The notes: generated by a model not told the origin, from the letters alone. A stretch of 64,000 nucleotides of DNA from Taxawa tesnikishii (nom. ined.) (GCA_030247885.1 JAPDRO010000001.1:1116001-1180000); one strand, 5' to 3'; positions 12,024-23,372 are shown, numbered from the stretch's first letter. Numbers and translations are program-made.

Positions 12024-14196
12024 ATGCAACATCACAAGCAGCATCTGCGCCAACGCTCCGATGCCCTGCGCCTGGGGCGCTTTGACCACAATGAATACGA
12101 GGGCGAGGATCCTTCTTATACACCACCACCGTCCTACACGCCAGGCTTGAAGTCACCCGGAACACCTGGCTCTGTCCTCGTAAAGTCCCCCGCAGTCGAG
12201 GCTGGCCTCGATGATAGCGAACCTTCCTACTTCACTAGCGTTCCTCCTCAGCGGGGACCTCTACTTTCTGCTCATACACCGAGACCAGGGCTTCCTACAG
12301 GCGCCTCGACTCCCAACGCCGCTGCCCAGACCGTAAACGGCAACCCTATACACACCTTCCCTCCACCACCGCCAACATGGAGCAACATGCCCGCCAAAGG
12401 CCAATTGGCCATTCTGGCATTGAGTCGCTTTGTGGATTTCTTCCAGATGGCAGCTATCCAAACATTCATGGTCCACCAACTCAAATCGTTTGATCCTACC
12501 CTGCCAGACTCCGTCATCTCGCACCAGGCAGGTATACTTCAGGGCTCCTTCACAGCCGCGCAGATCATCACTTCGATACTATGGGGAAGAGCAGCAGACC
12601 AGCAGAATGTGGGCAGGAAGCTCGTCTTGAACATTGGACTCGTGGGTACGGGACTCACTTGCATCGGCGTGGGCTTCAGTAAGAGCTATGGTCAGGCGGT
12701 CGCGTGGCGAGTGCTGGGCGGTGCCGTCAACGGGACGGTGGGAGCTGCGAGGACAATGGTAGCGGAATGCGTGGATAAGAGGTGGCACCCCAGGGCTTTT
12801 CTTTTGCTTCCTGCTGCGTTCAACTTTGCGAACATGCTTGGACCGAGTACGTGAGACCGTTTCTAATACCTCACTTTGGCGGTAGAAGGGGGACAACTTG
12901 AGGAGGAGGAGGAGGAGGAGGAGGAGGAGGAGGAGGAGGAATCTGGTGCGGACTCGATGGCTGACAATACCTTGTGCAGTTCTGGCAGGCTTGCTTGTGG
13001 ATCCGGTAGCCTCTTACCCGGCTCTATTTGGTCCAAATTCAACGTTCGGTGGGCCAAACGGAGTGGAGTGGATGATTGATTATCCCTATGCAGCTGCAAA
13101 CCTTCTGAGTACTGTCTTGTTGTTCTTAGAGGCGATCCTTACGACTTTCTGGCTTAAGGAGACCCTGAAGGGACATCGAGATATGCAGATCAGCGAACTG
13201 GATCCTGTGAAACTGGTGAAGGACCTCTATGCGAAGATCAACAGCGTTAAAGGTCAGGGGTACAAGCTGATGGAATCTCGGCGAGGCCTTTTATCCGACA
13301 GAGAAGATGACGAAATCGAAATGGACATCTTGAACGAGAAGGGCCAGGACCGGCCACCGCAGAAGTTGCCTTTTCACCGGATATGGACGAGCAATGTGCT
13401 GTGGACCCTTTTGTCGATTGCCATTTTCGACTTCCACATGGGGTAACGTCTTTCACCAACACCGTTTTTCCCGCGTGCGTCTACTAAACGACAACCCAGT
13501 GCCTTTGCGAACCTCTGGATCCTCTTCCTCTCCACCTCGCGCGAATTCGTCCCCGAAGAAGAGCGCTCCTCCCGACGTGAGCGCTCAGCCTTGAAGTTCT
13601 CCGGTGGCCTCGCCTTCCCACCGCCAACCATCGGCTTCGCAATGGCCATCATCGGCTTCATCGGAATCGGCCTGCAGTTCCTTCTCTACCCCTACGCCAA
13701 CGCGCGCTTCGGCCTGATGCGCTGCTTCCGCTGGTCCCTGTTCCTTTTCCCTCTCGCGTACGCCCTCGCGCCGTACATAGCGCTGCTGCCCAGCGCGACG
13801 CCCTCGCCTCTGCCCGCGAGCGGCGCTTGGGTCTGGCTGGGCATCACGTGGGTGCTGACGCTGCAGGTTGCCGCGAGGACGTTCGCGCTGCCCGCCAGCA
13901 TCATCCTGCTCAACAATTCCAGCCCCCATCCCAGCGTCTTGGCGACCATCCACGGGCTCGGTCAGGCGTGCAGTGCCACCTTCCGCACTATCGGGCCCAT
14001 GCTGGGTGGGTACTGGTACGGTGTGTGGCTCGAGCGCGGCGTCGTCGGCATGGCTTGGTGGATCGTGGCCGCCGTCAGCGCGGTCGGGTGTGCCGCCGCG
14101 TACAAGGTCAGGAATGGAAGTGGGCATGAGATCTTGCTGCCTGGGGAAGAGAGCGAAGAGGCGTCGACGTCGTTGTCGGGTGCGCAGAGGCGGTGA
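12024..14196 (+). CDS. Major facilitator superfamily transporter (YCR023C / ZIF-like DHA1 type)
   Basis: Exons 12024-12846, 12980-13442 and 13500-14196, all in phase, give 660 residues. A Pro/Ser-rich cytoplasmic N-terminus of about 120 residues precedes the first helix (LAILALSRFVDFFQM). Loop 2-3 carries a DHA1-type motif (ILWGRAADQQNVGRKLVL), and helix 4 has RVLGGAVNGTVGAARTM. A long central loop (LKGHRDM... to DRPPQKLPFHRIW) is charged, and six more helices follow, ending in a short acidic tail. The arrangement fits the fungal YCR023C-like group related to plant zinc-induced facilitators. The substrate cannot be told from sequence. Intron 1 contains a 40-bp (AGG)n tract just upstream of its acceptor, and intron 2 has a good branch site (ACTAAAC) close to its acceptor. 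The gene is intact. Confidence 0.88.
12901..12940 (+). repeat. (AGG)13 microsatellite inside MFS intron 1
   Basis: Forty bases of uninterrupted AGG units in the 133-nt first intron, where about one third of the intron is repeat. Confidence 0.9.
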
Positions 14197-14850
14197 TGGT
14201 GCTCGAGCTGAAATCATGGGATAGGAAGGACGGCATGGAAGACAATTACTGTGTGTGTGTGTGTGTGAGAGAGAGAAAGAGTGTGTCGATGGGAGCACAG
14301 CCTCCGTGTGTTTTCTAAAAGGAAAAAAGTCAGTATATACCCCCTGTGAATTACACCTCACAAATTACGGATTCTCTAGACACAAGATCGTGTTGTCAAA
14401 GGCTCGCCTTAAGACTGTTTGAACGAGTCGTGGTAGGACATATTGACTGGTGTCAGCTACCTGAGAGAGTCGGACCGTAGATGGTTCATGCGCTCGTAGT
14501 GGAGCTCCTCCGCATACAAAGCAGGAACTTCTCTCTCGCCAAGTGCCATTTGCCCTCCTCGAATAGAGCACTCCCCAAAACCACGTCCAATGGCACTTGC
14601 CCTCTCCAGAAAGAGCATCTTACTTGCAATCATGCCCAAACGGCACTTGCCCTTTCGAAACAGAACATCCCCCTCCTAAAACAAATGCCAGATTGCCATC
14701 TGTGGGCCTTTATGCTGAAGCACTTTTCCTGTCGCCACATGTTAGCGGAAAGACAAGAAAGAGCAGTAAGGGAGAGAATCGCCTACATTGCTGCGTAAGG
14801 GTAGTAGTGTTGTCCTGGAATATCTTGCTCACAGGATGAACCCTCCTTTC
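14197..14850. other. Intergenic with GT/GA dinucleotide tract
   Basis: A (GT)8-9 run followed by (GA)n lies at 14251-14276. A motif resembling GGCACTTGCCCT recurs three times between 14540 and 14660 (AGTGCCATTTGCCCTC, GGCACTTGCCCTC, GGCACTTGCCCTT), spaced about 50 bp apart. No gene seen. Confidence 0.45.
14540..14660 (+). repeat. Three copies of a ~50-bp degenerate tandem unit
   Basis: Each unit contains a TGGCACTTGCCCT-like core followed by an A-rich AGAACATC/AGAGCATC stretch. The copies are imperfect. Function unknown. Confidence 0.5.
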
Positions 14851-15584
14851 TCAAGCTTTGAGCAGTTGTACGATCTTCTTCATGATCTGCCTCAGGAGCA
14901 GTGTCGGATCGTCGAACGTGCTCTCACTCCTGGGAAGGGGCGAAGACATATCTCCTAGAGGCAATCTCATAGGTTTCCTTCGGTCTTGCAGGTTCGTAAT
15001 CCTCAAGTTTCGCCGTCATCTTCGCGACCAGTGGGTGGGAGAGGTGCACCTTCGTCAGATGAGACCGACTCATCATCTGGGTCGGGACGCAGGGTGAAGC
15101 TGGTGTGCAGTTTGCCGGCTACGAAGTGGTTTCAGGTTTTCCTCGTCAAGACCTTCAATCACTTTCGCTGATTGGAGGTAGAGGAGCCAGGCTTCGGTTT
15201 GCATTCCTGGGAGCAGTCTCCTCCAATCTCCTGGGAATTGGCGAGTATCAAGCATTTCTTGGTTGTTGGTGGTGCTCTGCAGTACACCGGAGAGTTCTGC
15301 AAGAGGCCGTGGAACGTCTTCATCTCGGCGATTCCGAAGGATTCTCCTGGATTGTCGGATGTTTCCATCATGCTCTAAAGGTCGTTGTCCGCTTCAGCGT
15401 TCCACTCTGTCTTATCCTTATCCGATGGACAATCAATGTACTCTCTCACATGGAGTGCGACGCTGACAGGTTCTTCCTTCTTGACTTTCTTAGGCTCGGA
15501 GGTTGCGGAGGCATGGCTGTCTGCCTTCCTTTTTGCCGGAGCGAATCCCTTGCTGTTCACTTTCGAGCCCTTCTTGGGATCCAT
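14851..15584 (-). pseudogene. Unknown gene with several frame changes (decayed or badly sequenced)
   Basis: On the minus strand the frame starts with a Lys-rich, nuclear-signal-like segment (MDPKKGSKVNSK, AKRKADS, EPKKVKKEEP). It then runs as protein-like sequence that changes frame at least four times before ending in DDPTLLLRQIMKKIVQLLKA. Between the changes the sequence is clearly coding-like, with stretches such as LAELSGVLQSTTNNQEML, WLLYLQSAKVIEGLDEEN, LHTSFTLRPDPDDESVSS and RPKETYEIASRRYVFAP. I do not recognise the family. The first change sits at a T3 run and needs one extra base, like the homopolymer sites elsewhere. The others go in the opposite direction, so a truly decaying gene is more likely than pure base-calling error. 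The protein would be small, about 245 residues, and possibly nuclear. Confidence 0.5.
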
Positions 15585-15940
15585 ATTGCTTGTAGAGATT
15601 GACTCCGGTTGTTGACTTTCAGATTGGAGAGAAGAAGGGGAAGAGGAAGTTGACGAGAGAAGAAAGTCAAATAGTCGCTCGAAACCCGTAACGTCACAAT
15701 TCATGTGAAGGAGGACAAAACGAAATGAGGAAGACTGTTGCGAATTGTCGCGGAAGCATCGGGCGTCACGACGACTGCGGAGTGAAGCAGAACTGAGGGA
15801 GCAGTGAAACAGGTAGCGTGACGAATCCATGTAATCCAACCATTCCAATGACAGCGGAGTTTCCATCGCCAGAGGCGCGGGCGGAAAGAAAAGACTGAAT
15901 GGTGACAAGAAATCTCAGCGCAAAGTGACTAGGATCGAAA
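15585..15940. other. Intergenic between two minus-strand genes
   Basis: The minus frame of the unknown gene remains open upstream to 15908, so its start could lie further out. No separate feature seen. Confidence 0.4.
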
Positions 15941-17773
15941 TTACGGTTTCAGAAGATTGTTAATGTCAACCCGCTGGTAGAAAGCAATGTGACCGAAACC
16001 CTCCCAATACTGGGCCAGCCGGTCATGAGAGATGAGGATGAGTTGCGATGGGGTGTACTCGTCTGTAGCAATGGTCAGCCAAGCCATAGAGGGTATGGAA
16101 GATTTTGGAGACAGCCGTGGTGGGTTGAGAGTTGACCATGATGAGAGGGAACAGAGGAACGAAGGAAGCACAGGACATACCATTTCTAAACCCCCGCCAC
16201 GCACTATGTCCGGCAGCTCTCACCATCCTGGCGCCCTGGAACAGCTCGTCAGACGCCACTCTGACAAGTCCAGCGTCGCTCAGGTCGGGCGCAATGAACG
16301 TGTACTCGCCACGGGGAACGTTGGGATCCCCGGTCAACTTGATGGCTTCAAGACGGCCGGTGTAGGCATCATTGCTCGCGTCGTCTTGCGCTTCCGCCGA
16401 CGATGACTTTTAAACGAGCCTACAGAGCCGGGGCGAGGATCCCAATCCACGGCAGCGGCGGCGAAGTCGTCATCGCCATCTTCTCCATCTTCGTCCTCGA
16501 GGACATCCATGATAACGTCTTCCTGTGCACTCGTAGAGCTGTCTTGTGAGCTCACGCTGCCCCTGCGTCCTGTAGCGAGCCAGTCGCGCATCCAGTCCAT
16601 GCCTCTGGGTAATGGCGATTCCGTGCCCTTGTCCGGCTGGTTGATGAGCAAGAACTCGCAGCCGTGACCACTGTAATCACCGCACCAGATCCCCCGCCAC
16701 GGCTTCTCAGGCGTTGGGGTATAACATTCTGGTGGAAGCGTTCCGTACGTGGCTACCTCCTCGCCCATGCGCACGCTGACCCCACCGCCCATCATAACGC
16801 CCATATTGCTGTTGAGAAAGCCAAGTCCAAGCGCGGCGGACAGACGATCTGCGCCCGCAAAGTTCATGAGTGAGCTGCTGTTGCGCCGGCCTGAGAACTC
16901 AACCCACTTCCGCAGCCGGAAGGTGTTCTGACTGACCTCGGCGAGCTTGGCGGGACGATGACCGGATGAGGAGAAGGAGTCGGAGGATGCGTTGCGTGTG
17001 CGGGAAGGGGCGGGAATCCGGAGAGGTGGCCAAACAGAGGTTGCCGCTCCTGTGGCTTCGGGTGGGAGGTCACGAGCGAGCATGAATGAGGTGTATAGGC
17101 CTGCGGGGGCAGAGCAATCCATCAAGATCTCGCGAGCCAATGGCGGGATTGGGGAGCTGTAGTCTTCCACGTCTTCGTTGTCCCTGTTTCCATGCAGAAG
17201 TATCCGACGATGGGGAAATCCCGGCCGAGACTTGGCGTTGACTTCGGTGCGTGGACTGCCAATGTCGAGTTTCAGGACTGGCTGGTTGAGATCGAGCTGC
17301 ACACGCGGGCGGAAGCTGTGGATTGCAACGCTCTGGTCATGTTGCCAGAGTTCAAAGGTATGGAAGCCTCGCTCGGCGACGACGGAGTAGGCTTCTATGC
17401 ATCCTCGACGGGGGTCATAGCGAGAGACGAGTAGTTTCCCGCTGGGCTCACTGTCGGAGAACCAGATCCTGTGGCGGGGAAGAAACCAGTAGGGTTGATG
17501 AGCTACGTAGAGGTCACGGAAGGAAGAGGCTGGCTTCGGAGAGTGGATCGGTTCTGGCAGGTTGTAGTTCACTATAGGTTGCCACAGTTGGTCCGACAGC
17601 GAGTGAGTGTACAAGAGGCGACATGTGGCAGAGACGGAAGCCAGGTCGGTAGGTGGAAGATGAGCGAGAACATGGTGGAGCAATTCGGCAGGGAGAGCCA
17701 AGAGCGACAACGGCCGATCTTCTACCACGGTCATGGTCGTGGTAACGGGCAGTGTTGTTCTTGCTGGGATCAA
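15941..17773 (-). CDS. F-box protein with conserved C-terminal ligand domain
   Basis: Exons (minus) 17773-16181 and 16062-15941 give about 571 residues. The F-box at residues 22-65 (LLALPAELLHHVLAHLPPTDLASVSATCRLLY) would bind Skp1 in an SCF ubiquitin ligase. After it come FRDLYVAHQPYWFLPRHRIWFSD, a long middle with a Gly/Met-rich part, and an acidic low-complexity stretch. The conserved end is KLTGDPNVPRGEYTFIAPD, then RNDEYTPSQLILISHDRLAQYW and FGHIAFYQRVDIN. This layout matches fungal F-box proteins related to the FBXO31-like group; the target is unknown. The two halves are in different frames, joined at an A4 run (16408-16411 on +) where one extra A restores continuity. The 118-nt intron lies within GFRN|DEYTP. 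The start is the first ATG of the open frame; Met14 is an alternative. Confidence 0.85.
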
Positions 17774-18681
17774 CGGGTACAGGTATAGGTATAGGTATGG
17801 GGGATAGGTATTAGGACCGGCGGCTTAGGTGACGTGGCGTAACCTATGACGAAAGCCAGGCACCCCTTGTTCCTTGCCTATGTGGCGAAGAGCTTCGGGC
17901 GTGTCAGGCGTGCGGGTGTCGCAGGACTTGAAGCTGCTGATGAGTGCAGCACTCGAATATGTAGGCGATGAGACTTTGCCGATAGAGAAGAGAAGGCGCG
18001 AAGGTTGATACTAAGCAAAATCCGGTCGAGTGACCTTCCGGAAGAGGTTGTAGCCCGGGCCGATGGCTTGTAGATAGAATGCTCGACTGACGCGCGCTAC
18101 CCCAAAGCGAAGGTAGCAGACACTGTCAGCACTTAAGATAAGGACATGTCATTACACGTGTCTTTTGTAGACAGATCGAAACGAAGGCACGCTATCGAAC
18201 TACATGCACTACACTGTACCGTGCTGTACTGTGCTGTAACATGTTGTGTTATATACCGCGGGGTTGATTAGCATACCGGGAAGTGACTCCATCCACCGGA
18301 ATGATGCATGGCAGCATGTGTCTGGAAGGCCTGGATCTGAACACGTGCAGCACCTTCCCGTTCCTAACCATGCCCTCAACATGTCTGCTCGTGGTGTTTC
18401 TGATCTACGATCTGCTGCGGCACAGCACACCAGATCCAGATGCACGACAGGATTCAGCCTCTTGCTGCATGGCCAAGCTGCATGGTCAACTTGGATGCCG
18501 GCATCGGAGAGCTCCTTCGCTTCCCCAGACGCCACGCATGAGCCACAGTGCTTCCGCCAAGTCCATGAGAAACAGCTCGCTTTCCCCACTACATCAGTAA
18601 ACACATTGCTCTACTCCACTCTGCGCCTTACACCACTCTCTGTGCGCCAACCACATATACATACATTGATACACCGTGACC
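17774..18681. other. Divergent promoter region between the F-box gene and the RGG-rich gene
   Basis: Holds an (ATAGGT)n-like repeat at 17781-17810, immediately upstream of the F-box start, and no recognisable gene. A GTACTGTGCTGTAACATG-type repetitive stretch is near 18220. Confidence 0.5.
17781..17810 (+). repeat. (AGGTAT)n hexamer repeat
   Basis: Three perfect and one interrupted AGGTAT units starting within 10 bp upstream of the F-box start codon (minus-strand gene), so they would lie in its 5' leader. Confidence 0.75.
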
Positions 18682-19949
18682 ATGTCGGAGAGATCGACGT
18701 CCTCACTCTCCGCATCCGCCCCTGCCTTCTCGCCCTCTGCACCCACACCGCCCGTCAACCACATCATGGACACCTTCGCGCAAACCAATCCGCAAGCCGG
18801 GAACCAGCCATCCGACGCGCCAGAAGAGTCCATGGAGACACGCGCCTCCGAAAACCTCTTTGACGACGACTTCACCCCCATTCCCGAGCCCGTTGTAGAG
18901 CAACCTGCGCCTGAAACTCCACGAGCGGCACGTGGAGACAAGAGGGAAAGAGGGACACGTGGGAGGGGCAGAGGGGGAGGGGAGGGGAGGAGGAGGAGGG
19001 GAGGGGCAAGAGCACCCGCACAGGCGAGGGAGGGTGCCGGAGCGCCGTCTTCGTTATTACAATCCCAGCATGCGCCCGCTCCGGCACAACCACAGCAACC
19101 GTCTCAACAAGCGCAAAACCCCACACCAGCAGCTCAAGACAACTCCCTAGCGCCCGCCTCCTCGCTCCTCCAATCCCGACACGCACCGCCGACCCCTGGC
19201 GCCAGCAAACCCGCCCCCGTGAGAGGCGATCGCCTCTCCACCGGCGGACTGCGTAAGCCCAAGCTGACCGAAGCCGAACTTGCCGAAAAATTGAACAGGA
19301 TGAAACTTCAGAATGCCTCCCTGGCTGCCGCGCACGAGCGTGCAGAAGCCGACGCAGCCTCGTTCCACCAACGCGAGGCCGAAGCCGCGCAGAAGAGGCA
19401 AGAGGAGAGGCGGGACCGGCAGCAGATGCTCGGAGAGCGGGAACGGAACCGGCTACGCAAGCTCAAGGCCACGGAAGGGCGCGAGTGGGACGCCGAGAAA
19501 CGGGACGAAGACTTGGTGGGGCGGGGTGGAGGGCGGGGTGCTGCGAGGGGGCCTTTGGCGGCGTTGTAGGAAGCAGGCAGAGTGCATCGGATGGGTTCGC
19601 GGGAGACGGGGAAGACTACACGGATGGGCGCGAGTATATGCACAGGGAGCCTCGTGGCCGGGGAGGAAGGGGCGGACGGCGTGGTGGCGAAAGAGGAGGA
19701 CGTGGAGGTGCCAGAGGAGGCGCACAGACACAGGCACAGGCACCGCCTACAGCGACGGATTTCCCCGATCTGCCGAGTGCAAAAGCAGCGGGCGAGAAGG
19801 GAGGCGCAGACGCAGCGCCTGTGCTGTCATTCCCAGCAAAGTCGGGTAAAGTCGAACAGCAGGCTGCCGCGGGTATGGACAGTAACGATCAACCGCCAGG
19901 CGATGAGGCAAGCAAGTCGTGGGCGGATATGGTCGAGTCTGCGTCGTGA
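18682..19949 (+). CDS. RGG/Arg-Gly-rich low-complexity protein, putative RNA-binding
   Basis: A single exon of about 422 residues starting MSERSTSS. The order is a disordered Ser/Pro N-terminus, the motif ENLFDDDFTPIPEPVVEQPAP, and an RGRGGGEGRRRRGG block. Two LLQS(Q/R)HAP repeats follow. A charged helical segment (KLTEAELAEKLNRMKLQNASL through ERDRLRK-like sequence) comes next, then a second RGG block (EPRGRGGRGGRRGG). The end is TDFPDLPSAK and a C-terminal KSWADMVES. RGG boxes and the FPxLP-type end are common in fungal mRNA-binding or ribosome-associated proteins. The exact family is not recognised. The frame changes at a G5 run (19547-19551); one more G joins AARG to AFGGVVG and continues to the end. 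Confidence 0.75.
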
Positions 19950-20531
19950 GGAAGGGGGAAATATCTGTATTTGGTGTTCCAACGTTGTTCGAGTACGAAA
20001 GGTAAGAAAAAAATGGCTTCGAGGCTTGCATGAGGTGGGGAAAAGGATCACTTCTTAGGAACCAGACCGGTTTGAGGAATGAACATCGAGTGCAAGCCGC
20101 AGAGAAAAGAACAGAAAGGAACGCTTTCATCCTGCAATTCTGCCTGTTGCGCTGAATGCGAAAACTCATTCATTAGGAGGCTGGCGACGGCTGTGTGGCA
20201 AGGCTCTATAGAGAGAGTGCATGCAAGTCAAATGAGGCCGGCTTCGCGGTGGGGAGATGAAGCTCCTCGACAACGTCGAGGCGACAGAACTGAAAGAAAA
20301 CTTGTCATCAAAAGTTCAGGGGCGACGTCTTGTTATCTTCCGTTGATGGTCTGCTCAAGGCAAGGCCGGATTGATGCACAAACAAAGCTCAGACGGAGCT
20401 TAGATCAAGGCCTGCTGAACCACTTCAGCCACCGCGTTTGCAAGCATCAGTAGAACAAAAAAGAGTCCCACGATCAGCAAGTGCAATAGCGTATCAGCCA
20501 CCTTGGACCGTCCCCTTCCCTTTCCATCCTC
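19950..20531. other. 3' flanks of two convergent genes
   Basis: Convergent ends of the RGG-rich gene and the seryl-tRNA synthetase gene. Nothing coding recognised. Confidence 0.5.
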
Positions 20532-22040
20532 TCAACTCCTCCTCTTCTCGATCTTCTCCAAGCCGCCCATCCATGGTCTCAGAACCTCTGGAATGGTGAC
20601 ACACATTTCCCTCTCATCCCAGCCGTTTTCCAACAGCGCCGCCAGAACCCTCGGCACTGCCAGGGCCGTCCCGTTCACCGTGTGCGGCCACTCCGTCCTC
20701 CGTCCCATCCTCTCCGTCCTGACCCTCGTCGCCAACCTCCGGCTCTGGTAATCCGTGCAAATGCTCGCAGACGTAACCTCACCCCAGCCCTCATCCTTCC
20801 CACGACGGCTGGGGAAGAAGGCCTCGATGTCGATTTTGCGGACGGCGGAGGCGCCAAGGTCTGCAGAGGGCATTTCAAGGACGCGGCAGTGGAGGCCCAG
20901 GCTCTGTAGAATCTCCTTCTGAATCGCGACCATTTCGGCAAAGAGCGTGGACGAAGGGCTCGGCCTGTCCTCGCCGAAATGCTCCCCGGGATTGTGGTCC
21001 GGCATGGTCCAGGCGAACATTTCCACCTTTGTGAACTCGTGCACGCGATACAGCCCCTTGGTATCCACGCCTCTGGCGCCCGCTTCCGCGCGGTAGCACC
21101 GACTGGGTCCAATGACCTTCAATGGCAGATCCGCCTCGTCCAAGGTGGTGTTCGCCTTGGAGCCCGCGAACGGAATCTCCGCTGTCCCGGCCAGACACAG
21201 CGCGGGCTTGTCCCTATCCTGGTCCTTCGCCGGGCGCTCCAGGCGATAGATCTGCTGCTCATCGTTCTGGTCGCGGGGCTGGAAACCGCAGGCGGCAGCG
21301 ACGTGCGCGTATATGATCGAAGGAGGAGTCAGCACGCTCCAGCCGCGCGCCCGGGCCACTGAGAGCGAGTACTGTATCAGGGCTTGCTCGAGAAGCGCGG
21401 CTTCGTTTTTGAGAAAGTACCATCCCCAGCCGGATGTGGTGGCTGAGGAGGAGAAGTCCAGGAGGTCAAGCTCGGCGCCAATGTGGACATGGGAGCGCCA
21501 GACGCGATCCGAATCAGAGGGAGTGGGCTCCGGATGCTCGTTGATGTACTCGATGACCTCGGGTACATCGCCGTTGGGTGTGTGAAGACTACTCAAATTG
21601 GGCAGGGCTAGAGCCAGCTCGTCTATCTCTTCCTCAAGAACCTTCTCTTTCGCTTCGATATCACCAATTCTACCCTTCAACCCCTTTGCTTGCTCCAAAA
21701 GCGACTCGCGGGATGCCGGTTCTCGGGCTCCGCTTGGAAGAGAGGTCGGATTTGAGAGTTGGCGCCGTATCACGTTGTTCTCCTCCCGCAGATGACGTCC
21801 GTCCTTCTGGTACTGCTGCCATTGTTCAAATAGCTCGAGGATGCGCCATGAGTACTTTGCTTGCTGCTTGTAGTTCCGGTCAATGCAGTTCTGCTCGTAC
21901 AGGCCTGGGTTGTTGCGGATGTGCTTGATGTCAATGGTAGGCTTGGGCGCAAAGGATGGCCGCGTGTAGCATCGCTTCGACGTGGTAATAGACTGCCATA
22001 GCTGCCTGCGACATGCGTTGCAGATATAGGAGCTGTTCAT
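20532..22040 (-). CDS. dia4: Seryl-tRNA synthetase, mitochondrial
   Basis: An intronless frame of 502 residues from the Met at 22040; an upstream in-frame Met at 22097 would add 19 residues. I prefer 22040 because MNSSYICNACRRQLWQS...RCYTRPSF is a typical Arg-rich mitochondrial presequence. The tRNA-binding coiled-coil arm spans about residues 50-130, with alternating charged residues. Class II motif 2 is RCYRAEAGARGVDTKGLYRVHEFTKVEMF, and motif 3 is NGTALAVPRVLAALLE with the ATP-binding Arg. TAEIP, which recognises serine, is present. It charges mitochondrial tRNA-Ser. Fungal Dia4 orthologues have the same length and a lone organellar presequence. The frame is intact. The convergent neighbour is the RGG-rich gene. 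Confidence 0.93.
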   Translation of the reverse strand: MNSSYICNACRRQLWQSITTSKRCYTRPSFAPKPTIDIKHIRNNPGLYEQNCIDRNYKQQAKYSWRILELFEQWQQYQKDGRHLREENNVIRRQLSNPTSLPSGAREPASRESLLEQAKGLKGRIGDIEAKEKVLEEEIDELALALPNLSSLHTPNGDVPEVIEYINEHPEPTPSDSDRVWRSHVHIGAELDLLDFSSSATTSGWGWYFLKNEAALLEQALIQYSLSVARARGWSVLTPPSIIYAHVAAACGFQPRDQNDEQQIYRLERPAKDQDRDKPALCLAGTAEIPFAGSKANTTLDEADLPLKVIGPSRCYRAEAGARGVDTKGLYRVHEFTKVEMFAWTMPDHNPGEHFGEDRPSPSSTLFAEMVAIQKEILQSLGLHCRVLEMPSADLGASAVRKIDIEAFFPSRRGKDEGWGEVTSASICTDYQSRRLATRVRTERMGRRTEWPHTVNGTALAVPRVLAALLENGWDEREMCVTIPEVLRPWMGGLEKIEKRRS

Positions 22041-22910
22041 GTTCTTGATGCTGATGCTGACCGCAGAGAGCTTGAACCCTGAGCAAAAAGAGCGCATCGG
22101 CGAAAGATGCCCGCTTCGGAAAGTACTTTACGCGTGGCATGAACTCGACGTGCACGCGTTCCTCGAAAGAGAGGATATCGTGGTCGCTGCTCAACTTGCA
22201 TAGTGGGGTTTGTAGAGAGTTCCAAGGTACCGTAGAACCCCACAACCTTTCAGGTGAGAGGAGCCATATGCTACAGGTGCATCACAATTCTCCGCCTGGT
22301 CCTGTTCAGCTCCACCGCGCGTCTCTCTGCCGGAAGAGGCCAACGCCTTGCAATTTAATTGGCTGATAAACTCTATTATGCACATTGCCCGCTCCTGCAG
22401 CAGATTTCATGTAATCCACCCACTTTATGTGCATTCTTCCTTTCCTTCTCCCGTCTTTCAACTATCGGATCGTCTCATTTCGTAATCCAACGCGTTACAG
22501 CCGGTGAGTAGGTTTGTAAGCTCTCATGCAGCTCCCGCTTTCTCCCGCTTCAGCTGGTGTTGTACTCCGCGTTCTTGCCGTACTCCTTCTCTTTCCGGAA
22601 AGACCAGTTGTCTAGCCGTAAAAGATGATGTTCCCATGCAACACGGTAAGTAAGCAGCCATTGCAAGGTACTATCACCGGGCTCGTGATGTACAGACGTC
22701 CTCGAGGACACCCGAGTATAAAGGCAAGCATCTCCAGCACAAAGCTGCTCCATTAGGCTCGACACGAGGCTTGCTTGTACGCCGCTCACATCAAACGCCG
22801 TTGTTGCATTCGACCAGGGTCAATCATTCAAATCCAGCACCAGACCAAACAACCCACACCAGACAAGCACTCTGGAACACTGCCCAAGCAACCCCAACAC
22901 CTACACGACC
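22041..22910. other. Divergent promoter region between SerRS and the DUF4267 gene
   Basis: About 0.87 kb without coding signal. The right end is CA-rich (leader of the DUF4267 gene). Confidence 0.5.
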
Positions 22911-23372
22911 ATGTCCAATCTCTCTCCAACTTTCGATCCCGTCCTCCTCGCGCGGGGCACAGCGACTCTGATAGGCTCACTCGGCACCATCATGGGCATT
23001 CGCGCAATCATTTGGCCAACGCGCTACGCACTCACTCACGGCATCATCAACCCCACCCAAAACCGTGCGGACAACCCATTCATCCGGCTTTCGGGCGCCC
23101 AACACATCGCCACCGGTCTGTCTTTCCTCTCGCTCCTCTATCTCGATGAGAACAGAGCCTTGGGTGTGCTGATGGTTATCACCCTGTTCCCCGGTATCGC
23201 GGATATGCTCGTCGGGTTGGATTCTTTGCCAGAGGTCGGCCAGCGGAAAGTGGAAGCGGAGCGGGAGAAGGAGCAGAAAAAGGTAGACGCGGCGAGGGGT
23301 GCTGCGTATGCGCACGGTATCGTAGCGTGCGTCTGTGCCGCAACGGGAGCATGGATGTTAATGTCTCTGTAA
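22911..23372 (+). CDS. Small four-helix membrane protein, DUF4267 family
   Basis: An intronless gene of 153 residues. Four hydrophobic segments are visible: LLARGTATLIGSLGTIMGI (about residues 13-31), LSGAQHIATGLSFLSLLYL, ALGVLMVITLFPGIADMLVGLD, and the C-terminal HGIVACVCAATGAWMLMSL. A charged, Lys/Glu-rich loop sits between helices 3 and 4. This is the DUF4267 pattern, common in Pezizomycotina and of unknown function. The start follows a CAAC-rich leader with ACC before the ATG. Intact; no intron. Confidence 0.85.
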   Translation: MSNLSPTFDPVLLARGTATLIGSLGTIMGIRAIIWPTRYALTHGIINPTQNRADNPFIRLSGAQHIATGLSFLSLLYLDENRALGVLMVITLFPGIADMLVGLDSLPEVGQRKVEAEREKEQKKVDAARGAAYAHGIVACVCAATGAWMLMSL

